From contig PNAS01000057.1 in the NCBI GenBank assembly GCA_003169695.1, positions 71,597 through 135,596 on the forward strand: DNA of 64,000 bases, written 5' to 3'. This DNA is from Spartobacteria bacterium. Its GTDB lineage: Bacteria > Verrucomicrobiota > Verrucomicrobiia > Chthoniobacterales > UBA10450. Shown here piece after piece: positions 9,874 through 20,450 of this stretch. The position numbers and the translations under genes were made by a program. The notes under the pieces were generated by a model. That model worked only from the letters and a program-made list of their open reading frames with translations, was not told the DNA's origin and searched no databases. Every line of letters begins with the position of its first letter. Position 1 is the stretch's first letter.

Positions 9874-10095
9874 ATGAATACAAGCCAAACAACCAACGAA
9901 ATCCACGAATCGACCTACGCCTTGCTCGTGCGGTCGGAAGAAAAAGAACGCAGTCTGCTCGAGACGATCGCGTACGGTCTCTTCATCCTGAGCGCCGTTG
10001 CCGCGATCTGGCAGTTCGCTCAGCAGCCTATCAATCTCCCGCTCGACGCCATGCCGCGAACGGCTTCCGTGACACAAACTGGTCGCTGCACATAG
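9874..10095 (+). CDS. Small single-TM hypothetical protein
   Basis: MNTSQTTNEIHESTYALLVRSEEKERSLLETIAYGLFILSAVAAIWQFAQQP. Confidence 0.6.
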   Translation: MNTSQTTNEIHESTYALLVRSEEKERSLLETIAYGLFILSAVAAIWQFAQQPINLPLDAMPRTASVTQTGRCT

Positions 10096-10110
10096 CTAAG
10101 CGGGAGATCC

Positions 10111-10563
10111 CTACCGCAATTTGATCGTCCGCCAGCTGAGTTTTCCGTCTGGCGCAATTTCCAGGTTTGCGGCACTCGCCGGAGCGCCGCGATTCGGTCG
10201 CGACACGCAGCCGGGATTCAAAAAGAGCACGCCTTCGTGCCGCTCGTTTCGCGGCACATGGGTGTGGCCGTGCAGAAGGACATCAATATTCTCCGGCGTC
10301 CGGTCAGGCGGAATGTGCACGAGCCGAAAGCGCACGTCGTTCCTTTTCAAATCAACGATCAGCGGCCATTCGAAATTGCTGTCGCAATTTCCGCGCACGA
10401 TCGTCACGGACGGACCGATTCGCTCAACCACTTCCAGAATGCTGGGCGCGCATACATCCCCGAGGTGCCAGATTTCATCGGCTCCTTCCGCCAGTGCTTC
10501 GATGTTAGCCGGCAGATGATTGTGCGTGTCGGCCAGGACGAAGATGCGGAGCGGCAACGACAT
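10111..10563 (-). CDS. YfcE/MJ0936-type metallophosphoesterase
   Basis: RIFVLADTHNHLPANIEAL, WHLGDVCAPSI, VRGNCDSN, HGHTHVPRNE. Confidence 0.9.
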   Translation of the reverse strand: MSLPLRIFVLADTHNHLPANIEALAEGADEIWHLGDVCAPSILEVVERIGPSVTIVRGNCDSNFEWPLIVDLKRNDVRFRLVHIPPDRTPENIDVLLHGHTHVPRNERHEGVLFLNPGCVSRPNRGAPASAANLEIAPDGKLSWRTIKLR

Positions 10564-10657
10564 TCCCGATCCTCGCACATTTCAGAGCCCGATTAGCAAT
10601 TGCTTTGTGAGACGTTGTGACCGTTGTGCGATGCTGCAAGAGGCGTAGATTCCGGTC

Positions 10658-11875
10658 GTGTCATTCAAAGATTTTGGCCTCTCGCCGGAGGTCGTGCGCG
10701 GCACGCAGGCAATGGGTTTCACGGAGCCGACTCCGATCCAGCTCCGCGCCTTCCCGATCGTTCTCGCCGGCAAAGATTTGATCGGCACCGCGCAAACCGG
10801 GACCGGCAAGACGGCCGCCTTCGCTCTGCCCATCCTGACGCTGCTGGCGAATCATGGGAATTTCCGTTGTCTGGTGCTCGAGCCGACGCGTGAGCTGGCT
10901 GCGCAGGTCGAAACCGCTTTTCGCGATTACGGTCGCTTTACCAACCTATGCGTCTCGGTCGTGCACGGCGGAGTTGGCTACGGTAAGCAACGAGAGGAAG
11001 CCGCTCGCGGAATGGACATCGTTGCGGCGACCCCCGGCCGCCTGCTCGATTTGCTCGAGCAAGGCTCTCTGAATTTGCGGCAGGTGACCATCCTCGTGCT
11101 CGATGAAGTCGACCGAATGCTCGATATGGGTTTTCTACCCGATGTCCGCCGGATCGTCGAACAAATCTCCACCGACCGGCAGACGCTGCTCTTTTCCGCG
11201 ACATTGCCGCCGGAAATCGAGCGGCTGGCCGCGTGGGTTCTTCGTGAGCCGGAGATGGTCGAGATCGGCGTCCGGCGTTCACCGGCCGAGACGGTCACGC
11301 ACGCCGTCTATCCTGTGGCGGCTGAGCAAAAATTCGATCTGCTCATGGCTCTGCTCGAGCGCACAAATTTCGACAGCGCTTTGATCTTCAGCCGCACGAA
11401 ACACGGTGCCGACAAGATCGCGGTGAAATTGAAAGCCGGTCGGCATTCCGTCGCCGTGATGCATTCGAACCGGACCCAGCGCGAGCGCGTGGAAGCGCTC
11501 GAGGGTTTCAAGAGCGGCAAATACGAAATTATGGTGGCGACCGACATCGCCGCGCGCGGCATCGACATCGCGGGCGTAAGCCACGTCATCAATTACGACG
11601 TGCCGGAGCATCCCGAGGATTACGTGCATCGCATTGGCCGCACTGGCCGTGCGCAGAATGTCGGAGACGCGTTCACTTTGATGAATGGTGAAGAACTGGC
11701 GTCACTGCACTCGATCGAACGCTTTATGGGCCAGAAAATTCCGCGTCTGAAATTGGAAGGCTTTCCGTATCTTTACACCGCGCTTTTCGAGCCCGAATCA
11801 AGCGAGGGCGGCAAGCGCTCTATCGGAGGCGGCCGCACCCATCGCGGGTATTCCTTTGGCCGGCGTCGCCGCTAA
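10658..11875 (+). CDS. DEAD-box ATP-dependent RNA helicase
   Basis: GTAQTGTGKTAAF, LEPTRELAAQV, VLDEVDRMLDMGF, LFSATLP, HRIGRTGRA. Confidence 0.96.
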   Translation: MSFKDFGLSPEVVRGTQAMGFTEPTPIQLRAFPIVLAGKDLIGTAQTGTGKTAAFALPILTLLANHGNFRCLVLEPTRELAAQVETAFRDYGRFTNLCVSVVHGGVGYGKQREEAARGMDIVAATPGRLLDLLEQGSLNLRQVTILVLDEVDRMLDMGFLPDVRRIVEQISTDRQTLLFSATLPPEIERLAAWVLREPEMVEIGVRRSPAETVTHAVYPVAAEQKFDLLMALLERTNFDSALIFSRTKHGADKIAVKLKAGRHSVAVMHSNRTQRERVEALEGFKSGKYEIMVATDIAARGIDIAGVSHVINYDVPEHPEDYVHRIGRTGRAQNVGDAFTLMNGEELASLHSIERFMGQKIPRLKLEGFPYLYTALFEPESSEGGKRSIGGGRTHRGYSFGRRRR

Positions 11876-11931
11876 TCAACGCGGCTCGAACAGACTTGTC
11901 AGTGCCACCGCCGCGCCGCACACTTCACGGC

Positions 11932-12294
11932 ATGAAAACGTTTCTCTCAATCTTCGGTGTCATAGCGATTACGTTCTGCCTAGTCGGTCGGGCTGCGGCC
12001 CAAGATCCGGTGAAAGTTGCGCCAAAACAGTACAAGGCGATCTTCAAGAACGACCGTGTGCGCGTTCTCGAAATAACGATTAAGCCCGGCGAGAAGTCGC
12101 CCATGCATTCACACCCCGATTACCTGGTCTACGCCATGGGCCCCGCGAAGGCGAAGTTCACGGCAGATGATGGCAAGACCAGAGACGTGACCATAAAGGC
12201 GGGCGAATGCCGGTGGATGAAGGGTGAAACCCACGCGGCGGAGAACATCGGGAAAACTGATATTCACGTCTTGAATATCGAGTTTAAGAAATAG
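11932..12294 (+). CDS. Secreted cupin domain protein
   Basis: Signal peptide; KPGEKSPMHSHPDYLVYAM; CRWMKGETHAAENIG. Confidence 0.85.
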   Translation: MKTFLSIFGVIAITFCLVGRAAAQDPVKVAPKQYKAIFKNDRVRVLEITIKPGEKSPMHSHPDYLVYAMGPAKAKFTADDGKTRDVTIKAGECRWMKGETHAAENIGKTDIHVLNIEFKK

Positions 12295-12333
12295 GATCGT
12301 CGTTTTCACGTCCTCACTTGAGCAGGAGACAGC

Positions 12334-12552
12334 ATGCCTGAAGTCACCATCGAAATCGTTAGAAACGGGCCCCTGATCGTGAACGGCCCCGTGGAATTGA
12401 AAGACGCTGACGGGAAACTTTATCCCGTCAAAGAAAGGATCGCGCTTTGTCGCTGCGGCGGATCCACAACCAAGCCGTTCTGTGACGGCACGCATTCCAA
12501 GATTGGCTTTCAGGCGGCAGAGACAGCGGTCCGGGAGTCTGCGGAGGACTGA
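12334..12552 (+). CDS. CDGSH iron-sulfur domain protein
   Basis: ALCRCGGSTTKPFCDGTHSKIGF. Confidence 0.92.
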   Translation: MPEVTIEIVRNGPLIVNGPVELKDADGKLYPVKERIALCRCGGSTTKPFCDGTHSKIGFQAAETAVRESAED

Positions 12553-12684
12553 ACCGGTCTCGAAGCGCGCGCGGCCGGTCTCGAAACCTCCCCGGTTTTG
12601 GTCCTTGCCTGGAGGCACGGGCTCTGTCCCGTCCAATTGGCCGGACGCCACAGAGAGCGTCGCTCCAAGAGGAGGATTAATCTT

Positions 12685-14856
12685 ATGAAACACTCATCAA
12701 TCATCCGCACTTTGCGGGATCTCCTGTTGCGCTGGGCGACGCATCGTAAGCCGCTTACGATACGTGATCCGAGAATTAAGTGGGTGATCCTAAATTCTCT
12801 TTTTTGGTTCGGCTGCTTTGCAGTGTTTGGGGCGAGTCCGTCACCGATCCCGGCGTTGACCGCACGCGTTGTAACTCCAACCCCGGCCCCGATGTCGCTC
12901 CCGCGTGCACTGAAACCGGAAGACTTCGCTGCGCTCCGCGACGTGGATGAGCCGAACATTTCTCCGGACGGAAACCTCATCGCCTACGTCGTCAAGGTGG
13001 CTGACATGGAGAAGGACAAGCGGCCCGGCAATCTTTGGCTGGCGAAGTGGGATGGGTCGGAGAACCGCGCGCTCACTTTCGGCAATAGAGGCCAGTCGCA
13101 TCCACGCTGGAGCCCGGATGGGAAATGGATTGGGTTCCTCTCAGGTCGCGAAGACGAGAACGAAGTCGATCAGCTTTGGATTCTGTCGAGTAGCGGCGGT
13201 GAAGCCGAAAAACTCACCGATGTGAAAGGCGGCGTCGAAGACTTCAGCTGGTCGCCGGATTCAAAACGGATCGTGCTCGTCGTCCACGATCCCGACCCGC
13301 GCGAGCCCGAGAAGAAGGAAAAAGAGAAGAAAACCGTCCAGCCGATCGTGATCGATCGCCTCTTTTTCAAAAAGGACATCGATGGTTATCTAACCCAGCG
13401 TTATTCGCACCTGCAATTGCTCGACCTAACGAGTCGTAAGATCGAGCCGCTCACCACTGGCACGCACGACGATCTTTTGCCGGCCTGGTCGCCCGAGGGA
13501 AAGGAAATCGCATTTGTCACGAAACGCGGGGACGATCCTGATCGCACCGGCAATTGGGACGTCTACGTCATCGGCGCACAGCCGGGTGCACAGGAGCGCC
13601 AGCTAACTACTTCGCCAGAGGCCGATCCAAATCCCGACTGGGAAAGCGCACCGGCGTGGAGTCCCGACGGCAGATCGATCGCTTACATCCACGGCGGCGA
13701 TCCGAAGAAAATCGAATACGCTGTCCATTCGCTCGCGGTCATCCCAGCCGCCGGTGGCCAGGCGAAGGTGCTCACCGAAAAACTCGATCGCAATGTTATC
13801 CAGCCGCATTGGTCGACTGACGGCAAGTCGGTCTTCGTCGTGGTCGAAGACGACGGCGCGGAACATCTCGCTCGCGTGCCCATGAACGGCGGCGCGCTCG
13901 AGCCCGTCACCAACGGCCGGCGCAAAGTGACCGCGTACGATGTCAGCCGCGACAGCAGGATCATAGTCCGCGCGAGCACGCCCGATCGTCCGTATGAAAT
14001 CTTCGCGGTGGAGAAAGGCAACCTGCGTGACCTGACGAAACAGACCGAAGCGTTCATCAATGAGTTCCGGCTCGCTCGCGTGGACGAAACGAGATTCAAA
14101 AGCACTGACGGAACGGAGATCCACGGGTTCATCGTGAATCCTCTCGATCCGTCCGCGGCGGGATCAAAACCGCCGGCGCTGCTCCGTCCGCACGGTGGAC
14201 CGCAATCGCAATACGCGAACGAGTTCGATTTCGAGAAGCAGCTTTTCGCGGCGAACGGTTATGCCGTCATCATGCCGAACCCGCGCGGTTCTACCGGACG
14301 CGGCACCGATTTCGCTATGGGTATCTACGCCGATTGGGGTCATCGCGACGTCGAGGACGATCTCGCCGCCGTCGACGACGCGGTCGCGCGCGGCCTGGCC
14401 GATCCCGACCGGCTCGGCGTCGGCGGCTGGAGTTACGGCGGCATTTCCACGAACTACACCATCGCCAGCACCACGCGCTTCAAAGCCGCCACCAGCGGCG
14501 CTTCCATCTCAAACATCCTCGCTGGTTACGGCACCGACCAATATGTACTCGACTACGAAGACGAGCTTGGCGTGCCGTGGAAGGACACTGAAACGTGGCT
14601 GCGCCTTTCGTATCCGTTTCTCCACGCCGACAGGATCAAGACGCCGACGCTGTTCCTCTGCGGCGAGAACGATTTCAACGTACCGCTCCTTAACACCGAG
14701 CAGATGTATCAGGCCTTGCGCAGCCTCGGAGTGCCGACCGAGCTGGTGATTTACCCCGGCCAAAACCACGGCCTCAAGAAACCGAGCTACATCATCGACC
14801 GTTTCAAACGCTATCTCGACTGGTACGGGAAATGGATCCTTCCCGCCACGCCGTAA
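12685..14856 (+). CDS. S9 family peptidase (WD40-like propeller + prolyl oligopeptidase)
   Basis: AGGAGG-like RBS before ATG 12685; GVGGWSYGGISTNY; YPGQNHGLKKPSY. Confidence 0.94.
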   Translation: MKHSSIIRTLRDLLLRWATHRKPLTIRDPRIKWVILNSLFWFGCFAVFGASPSPIPALTARVVTPTPAPMSLPRALKPEDFAALRDVDEPNISPDGNLIAYVVKVADMEKDKRPGNLWLAKWDGSENRALTFGNRGQSHPRWSPDGKWIGFLSGREDENEVDQLWILSSSGGEAEKLTDVKGGVEDFSWSPDSKRIVLVVHDPDPREPEKKEKEKKTVQPIVIDRLFFKKDIDGYLTQRYSHLQLLDLTSRKIEPLTTGTHDDLLPAWSPEGKEIAFVTKRGDDPDRTGNWDVYVIGAQPGAQERQLTTSPEADPNPDWESAPAWSPDGRSIAYIHGGDPKKIEYAVHSLAVIPAAGGQAKVLTEKLDRNVIQPHWSTDGKSVFVVVEDDGAEHLARVPMNGGALEPVTNGRRKVTAYDVSRDSRIIVRASTPDRPYEIFAVEKGNLRDLTKQTEAFINEFRLARVDETRFKSTDGTEIHGFIVNPLDPSAAGSKPPALLRPHGGPQSQYANEFDFEKQLFAANGYAVIMPNPRGSTGRGTDFAMGIYADWGHRDVEDDLAAVDDAVARGLADPDRLGVGGWSYGGISTNYTIASTTRFKAATSGASISNILAGYGTDQYVLDYEDELGVPWKDTETWLRLSYPFLHADRIKTPTLFLCGENDFNVPLLNTEQMYQALRSLGVPTELVIYPGQNHGLKKPSYIIDRFKRYLDWYGKWILPATP

Positions 14857-14911
14857 TCAGGAAATGAGAATCGCCCCGAAAGCATTCGGGGCTCTCCATT
14901 AGAGACCGTGT

Positions 14912-15610
14912 TTAACGGGACGCTGCCTGTTTTGCGGCTCCGTTCTGCTCCTCGTCCTCGAATTCCTGAAGGGCTTTCAGGAATTCCAGGGCGGCGACCA
15001 TCTGCTTGCCACCGTTGCCATGAACCAGGGCGCGGATCACGGGATTGTCGGTGTTTTTGAAACTCAGGTTGCGGAGAACCCAGACAGCGGGCACGACAAA
15101 AATCAGACTGACCGCCAGGTTCGCCCAAAGGAATGGCGCCTTGCCGTACGCGAGAACATCGATGCCGAAGACCAGGTTAAACATGACGGAGACGTAGGCC
15201 ATGTAGAGCGGCAGCATCAACACGGGCAACAGAAAGGATCGGAGATAGTGCAGCTTTATCTCCTCAAGTTTTCTTTGGATGGTGGTGACGGGATCCGCAT
15301 AGCTGATTCTGTCCAGCAAGATCAATTGGCGGATGTTTGCGATTACCGGGAGGAGGACGGACGCGAAGACGATGAACGCCGGGATCGCCAGAGTAGGGAT
15401 CGAAATGCGGTCAGCGATGTAGGAACCCAACAGGAGGAGCAGAAGAATGCCCACGATCATTTCGCGCAATCGAAATGCCTTGAACCGGCCGAGGGCGGAC
15501 CGGGTCCTATCCAACTGAGCTGTCTTAAGCCCCTGCAAATTCAGGCTCAGGATCCGGTCGAGTTTGCGGGCGTGTTCGCTCCAGGTTCGTTTTAGTTCGT
15601 CGAGTTCCAT
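14912..15610 (-). CDS. Membrane protein encoded next to an ECF sigma gene (candidate anti-sigma/regulatory partner)
   Basis: Four apparent TM segments; start abuts the sigma-factor gene 15616-16182. Confidence 0.7.
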   Translation of the reverse strand: MELDELKRTWSEHARKLDRILSLNLQGLKTAQLDRTRSALGRFKAFRLREMIVGILLLLLLGSYIADRISIPTLAIPAFIVFASVLLPVIANIRQLILLDRISYADPVTTIQRKLEEIKLHYLRSFLLPVLMLPLYMAYVSVMFNLVFGIDVLAYGKAPFLWANLAVSLIFVVPAVWVLRNLSFKNTDNPVIRALVHGNGGKQMVAALEFLKALQEFEDEEQNGAAKQAASR

Positions 15611-15615
15611 GTTTT

Positions 15616-16182
15616 CTAATCCGGGTTGGTTTGGGTGAATTGCTCTTTGATCTTCAATTTCAGGCGGTTGACTTTCGTCGCTACGTTCGTTTCGGTGAGG
15701 CCGAGAATGCCGGCGATGTCGCGGTAACTGTTGTCGTCCAGATACAGAATCATCAGCGCGCGGTTCAGCTCATCGAGTTGATCGATGATGCGATGGAGCG
15801 TCGCGATCTTGGGATCGGGCTGCTCGGATTCCGCAGCGGGTTCAATGATGATCTCCTCCAGTCGTGAGACTCGCTCGCTCCGCTTCTTTTCCCGCCGGTA
15901 GGCCGAGATCGCGACGTTGAGCGCGATGCGATAAATCCAGGTCGATAACTTGAAGCGGTCGTCGTAGCGGCCATGGGATTTCCACGAGTGGACGACGATC
16001 TCCTGAATGAGATCCTTACGGTCCTCGGCGTTGCGGCAGTACGAATTGGCGATCTTGTAAATGATGCCCTTGTGCTGCTCGATCAGGGCGGAAAACTGAT
16101 CGTCGGTGATGGGTGGGCGCATTGTTCGTCCGGAGCTTTCCTTTGTTGCCTCATTATTCGACGGAGACGTCGAGAAAATCAC
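15616..16182 (-). CDS. RNA polymerase sigma-70 family (ECF-type) factor
   Basis: NAEDRKDLIQEIVVHSWKSHGRYDDRFKLSTWIYRIALNVAI; LYLDDNSYRDIAGILGLTETNVATKVNRLKLKIKE; likely start at MRPPITDDQF. Confidence 0.93.
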   Translation of the reverse strand: MIFSTSPSNNEATKESSGRTMRPPITDDQFSALIEQHKGIIYKIANSYCRNAEDRKDLIQEIVVHSWKSHGRYDDRFKLSTWIYRIALNVAISAYRREKKRSERVSRLEEIIIEPAAESEQPDPKIATLHRIIDQLDELNRALMILYLDDNSYRDIAGILGLTETNVATKVNRLKLKIKEQFTQTNPD

Positions 16183-16248
16183 AACTCTTGGAAAAGTTTT
16201 TGATGAAAAGACAATCGGGGCACTAAGGCCCCTGCCACATTCCAGACG

Positions 16249-17559
16249 CTATGGCGCGGCGGCCAATTGTGCCTCGCGCCGTCTGATCACCATAAGCGTG
16301 ACGGCCGCGGCGAGGGCGCAGATGAGCGCGCCGGTCGCAATCGTCGCCGGGGTGCCGAGGAAATCGGCCATGAGTCCGGCTTGCAAGCTGCCGAGCGGAA
16401 TCATTCCGCCGAAAATGAGCGTCCAGATTCCCATGACGCGTCCGCGCATTTCGTCGGGCACGATGCTTTGCAGGACCGTGTTGGAGGTGGAGAAATAGAG
16501 AACGATTCCGAAGCCGACGATCGCGAGCAGCACAACCCCAAAATAGAGATTCTTGTTGAAGGCAAAGAGCGCGAGCGACACGGAAAAAATCCCGATGCCG
16601 CCGAGTGCCATGACCCGCGTTGGCAGGATATGCCCGGCGCTCGCGACCGTGAGGGCAGCGGCGAGCGCGCCGACACCGCTTCCCGCCATCAACATGCCAT
16701 AACCGTTCGCTCCAAGATGCAAGACATCATGCGCGAACGCGGGCATGAGCACCGAATAGGACCATCCGAAAATTCCGACGACAGCGAAGAGCGAAAGAAT
16801 GGTGAGGACACGCGGGTGAGTCCAAACGTAACGAAATCCTTCCAGAGCTTGGCCGATCGCGCTCGATTCACTCTGGATCGGCGCGTGTTTCGGCAGTCGC
16901 ATCATGAGGAGTCCGGCAATGACGGCGATGAAGCTGAGGCCATCGAGCAGGAAGCACATGGCGATGCCGACCTGCGCCATGAGGAAGCCCGCAAGCGATG
17001 GACCGACAATGCGGGCGCAGTTGAAGGCGGAACTGTTGAGCGAGATGGCGTTCATCAAATCTTCGCGGCTGGTCATCTCGATCACGAACGATTGCCGCGC
17101 CGGCATGTCGAAGGCCATCGTGATTCCGCCCAGGATAGCGAGCACGATGATGTGCCACGGTTGCACCAGTTTGCTCCAGACGAGCGCGGCCATCGTGAGC
17201 GACAGGATCATCAAGCACGTCTGCGTGACGACGATGACGGAACGTTTCGGATGACGATCGGCCACCCAGCCGCCCCAGGTCGCGAAGAAGAGCATCGGCG
17301 CAGAGGCGGCTGCGGCGACGAGGCCAAGCAAGGCCTTCGATCCGGTGAGCTGATAGACGAGCCAGCCTTGCGCGGTCGTCGTCATCCACGTGCCGGTGAA
17401 CGAGATGAGCTGGCCGGAAAAGAAGAGGCGGAAATTCCGGTGCTTGAGCGCGGAGAAAGTTTTTCGGAGTGAGATGCCGCCGGTCGCCACGCGACGCAAC
17501 CGGCCGGTCATATCTTCCGGGACGCTGACGGTGGACTGGGGATCGAGAGGAGAACTCAT
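16249..17559 (-). CDS. MFS transporter (EntS-like)
   Basis: FSALKHRNFRLFFSGQLISFTGTWMTTTAQGWLVYQLTGS; 10-12 hydrophobic segments. Confidence 0.92.
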   Translation of the reverse strand: MSSPLDPQSTVSVPEDMTGRLRRVATGGISLRKTFSALKHRNFRLFFSGQLISFTGTWMTTTAQGWLVYQLTGSKALLGLVAAAASAPMLFFATWGGWVADRHPKRSVIVVTQTCLMILSLTMAALVWSKLVQPWHIIVLAILGGITMAFDMPARQSFVIEMTSREDLMNAISLNSSAFNCARIVGPSLAGFLMAQVGIAMCFLLDGLSFIAVIAGLLMMRLPKHAPIQSESSAIGQALEGFRYVWTHPRVLTILSLFAVVGIFGWSYSVLMPAFAHDVLHLGANGYGMLMAGSGVGALAAALTVASAGHILPTRVMALGGIGIFSVSLALFAFNKNLYFGVVLLAIVGFGIVLYFSTSNTVLQSIVPDEMRGRVMGIWTLIFGGMIPLGSLQAGLMADFLGTPATIATGALICALAAAVTLMVIRRREAQLAAAP

Positions 17560-17725
17560 TGCATCGGATGATCGGATAGTCGGGTGGTTGGGTGAAGTGA
17601 AGAGACGGAACATCGATAGGCCGGGCGACGACGGCAAGCGGTGCGCTTGCCCTACAATTCAAGCAGCGGCGGCGCGGAAGTTAATACTCCCAAAGTGCGG
17701 AGAGTCGGATAAGAGTGCGGGCGGG

Positions 17726-18478
17726 ATGTTTAGAATTTTTCTTCTGGTACTAATTCCGTATGCATTGCTGCTGTCGGTTTTCCTCTGGCGTAAGGCACCG
17801 GTTCGTAGCATGGGAAAACCGGTGTCGCGCGGATGGGGGAATCGGTTGCGGGTCCTGGTCATCGGAGCCACGGGCGGAACGGGCCGGCAACTGGTCCAAC
17901 AGGCGCTCGATCAGGGTTACCCGGTCACGGCGTTTGTCCGCGACCCCTCGAAGCTTCAGCTCGAGCACGCGAATCTTCGGATTGTGAAAGGCGATGTGCT
18001 TGATTACGCATCGGTGGAATCGGCGATGCGTGGGCAGAGCGCGGTGTTATGCGCGCTTGGTCACAAGCGCTTCTTTTATCCGAACAAGATTCAATCGAAT
18101 GGGATGCGCAATATTTTGGGCGCGATGAAAGCCTGCGACGTGCCGCGGCTCATCTGCGAGACGGCTCTTGGAATCGGGAATAGCGTGGGACGTCTGGGAT
18201 TGCCACACACGTTCTTCATCCTTCCATTGATCCTGCCGTTCTACATGTGGGACAAGTTGCGGCAGGAAGAACTGATCGTTGCGAGCGACCGGGATTGGGT
18301 AATCGTGCGCCCCGGCATGCTGAAGAACGGAGACGCGCGCGGCGGTTATCGCCACGGTCCCAAAGTGGGCAATTATTTCTGGCCTGTCAGCATCGCGCGC
18401 GCCGATGTCGCCGATTTCATGCTGAAACAGTTGACCGACGACTCTTATGTCGGTACCGCGGCGGCAGTGTGTTGGTAG
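17726..18478 (+). CDS. NAD(P)-binding protein, atypical SDR
   Basis: RVLVIGATGGTGRQLVQQALDQGYPVTAFVRDPSKL; start ATG 17726 rather than ORF-track start. Confidence 0.88.
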   Translation: MFRIFLLVLIPYALLLSVFLWRKAPVRSMGKPVSRGWGNRLRVLVIGATGGTGRQLVQQALDQGYPVTAFVRDPSKLQLEHANLRIVKGDVLDYASVESAMRGQSAVLCALGHKRFFYPNKIQSNGMRNILGAMKACDVPRLICETALGIGNSVGRLGLPHTFFILPLILPFYMWDKLRQEELIVASDRDWVIVRPGMLKNGDARGGYRHGPKVGNYFWPVSIARADVADFMLKQLTDDSYVGTAAAVCW

Positions 18479-18644
18479 AAAGAAATCGAGCCCGGCACTA
18501 GGCCGATGCAAGTATACCCGACCCGCCGCTCCGGAATTTCGTAGAAATGCTCTGGCTCCAAGAGGGCCGAGCAAAGCAGCCATATTCCCGAATCGCAGCG
18601 CAGGCCCTCGTAGCCTGGCGCGGAAACAGCTTCTTTTCTGAGGC

Positions 18645-19550
18645 ATGCCGCTCTTCGCGTCGAACGCCTTTTGTCGCAATCGCGCCGTGTTGTTGGGTTC
18701 AGCGGTCGCGATTTTCTTCGTGATGTTGTCGAACGCTCAGGCCAGAACATCCAGGCATCGAAAACACACCACCTTCGCCGTGGCGTTGCAGCCATTCTCA
18801 CTTGTCCACTCAGTCGTCCATGCTGCGGCGGCACCTGTGATTTCCCACGCGCCTCGCGTTTTGCGAGCGGCCGCGACGGTGCCGATTAAGCTGGCCTACT
18901 ACGCACCGCGTGCAATCGCTGCGTCAGTGCCTCGGACTGAACGGGTCGAGGGCGACGAGGTGGAAGAACCCGCGCAACCAATGCGTGTCGTCTATCAAAT
19001 GCCGCGGCGGACGAGAGATGCTGCGCCACAGGCAAAGCTGGGAGACGATTACGATCAGGATCACGAGCAGAAGCAGGATGTAGAAGAAGAGTCGAGTCAG
19101 ATCGAAAGGCGCGGTGACCGGCCAACGGTGTCGGGAAGCCGGGCGGTGTTGCGCAACGGCATCGCTTATGCGCCGTCGCGGGCGCCGGCAAATGTGAAGA
19201 ATGCAATCTGGGCGGCGAACACGTTGCGCCGCAAACCTTACGTTTGGGGCGGCGGCCACGGTTCGTTCTACGATTCCGGCTACGATTGCTCTGGCTCCGT
19301 TTCCTTCGCACTCCATGGCGCAGGTCTGCTTGCGGTGCCGATGCCATCGAGCGACCTCATGCGTTATGGCGAAAGCGGGCGCGGCCGGTGGATTACGATT
19401 TACTCGCGAGCGGGCCATACTTTTGCGGTCATTGCCGGCTTGCGCCTGGATACGACCGATTTGGGTCGCGGCGGGGATGTGGGCCCACGCTGGTATGTGG
19501 ATGGGCGCGATACACGGAGCTACGTCGCGCGTCACCCCGCGGGGATGTAA
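18645..19550 (+). CDS. Secreted NlpC/P60-like cell wall hydrolase
   Basis: Signal peptide; KPYVWGGGHGSFYDSGYDCSGSVSFALHGAGLL; AGHTFAVIAGLRLDT. Confidence 0.8.
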   Translation: MPLFASNAFCRNRAVLLGSAVAIFFVMLSNAQARTSRHRKHTTFAVALQPFSLVHSVVHAAAAPVISHAPRVLRAAATVPIKLAYYAPRAIAASVPRTERVEGDEVEEPAQPMRVVYQMPRRTRDAAPQAKLGDDYDQDHEQKQDVEEESSQIERRGDRPTVSGSRAVLRNGIAYAPSRAPANVKNAIWAANTLRRKPYVWGGGHGSFYDSGYDCSGSVSFALHGAGLLAVPMPSSDLMRYGESGRGRWITIYSRAGHTFAVIAGLRLDTTDLGRGGDVGPRWYVDGRDTRSYVARHPAGM

Positions 19551-19659
19551 GGTGCTTTGACCGCGGATTTCGGGGCCACTCTTCCGCGGTTAAAGTTGAT
19601 CGATTTCTGAATCCAAATCACCTTGGAGCTGCATCTCATTCAAAAGAGATCTAATTCCT

Positions 19660-20322
19660 ATGAACACCATCACGATCCGACCGTTCGCGGCGGCGAAACT
19701 ATTGACCTTTGCTGCTCTCGCGCTCGGGGGCTGCCACATCACGGGCATCAGGGGCAACGGTAACGTCACGACCGAAACTCGGACGGTCCCAGACTTCACC
19801 AGCGTCGAGGCGGACGGCGCATTCACCATTACCTGGTCGAACGCGCCCGCGGCACTCAAGATTACGACCGATCAAAACCTGCTCAGCCACATCGAGACAA
19901 GCGTAAGCGGCAAGAAACTGCGGGTTCATTCGCGCGGGCAGCTCCGGCCGACGGAGGGAATAAAGGTAACACTTTCCAGCTCCGGGATGAACGGCGCGCG
20001 GTTGACGGGCGCGGTGCGTTTAACGGCCACGAAGGTCTCCGGCAAGGGATTCTACCTGGAGGGGACGGGAGCCACGCGAGTGCTCGTTGATGGAACGGTC
20101 AATGAATTGATGGCAACCATGTCGGGCGCCAGCCGGCTCGAAGCCGAGTCGCTGCAAGCGGAAACGGTGGAGCTATCGATCTCCGGCGCCGGGAAAGCGG
20201 AGGTGGCGGCGAGCAAGATATTGAAGGTAGCGATTTCCGGAGCGGGCAAGGTGACCTACACCGGCAATCCAACAATCGAGAAGCATATCAGCGGCGCGGG
20301 AAGCGTCAGGCAGCGGGACTAA
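19660..20322 (+). CDS. GIN/DUF2807 domain lipoprotein
   Basis: GNGNVTTETRTVPDFTSVEADGAFTITWSNAPAALKITTDQNLLSHIET; repeated ISGAGK. Confidence 0.88.
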   Translation: MNTITIRPFAAAKLLTFAALALGGCHITGIRGNGNVTTETRTVPDFTSVEADGAFTITWSNAPAALKITTDQNLLSHIETSVSGKKLRVHSRGQLRPTEGIKVTLSSSGMNGARLTGAVRLTATKVSGKGFYLEGTGATRVLVDGTVNELMATMSGASRLEAESLQAETVELSISGAGKAEVAASKILKVAISGAGKVTYTGNPTIEKHISGAGSVRQRD

Positions 20323-20358
20323 AAAATCATGCTCAGCCGCGGCGCCGATTCGCCGTAA

Positions 20359-20450
20359 CACAGGCTTTCAGCCTGTTTCATCCAGTTTTCCCAGCCGCTG
20401 CATTCCCTTCGCAGACAAAATGTCTGCGTTACAGCACAGGCGAGACGCCT
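20359..20450. repeat. Composite intergenic repeat: three consecutive hairpins
   Basis: acaggctttcagcctgt (20359-20375), gcagacaaaatgtctgc (20411-20427), aggcgagacgcct (20438-20450). Confidence 0.75.

Noticed and set aside
14873-14893. gccccgaaagcattcggggc hairpin between the S9 peptidase and the minus-strand membrane gene
   Set aside because: A plausible bidirectional terminator, but no clear T-run on either strand; left out of features.
16267-17472. 401-aa plus-strand ORF
   Set aside because: Antisense to the MFS transporter; low-complexity charged composition typical of a shadow frame.
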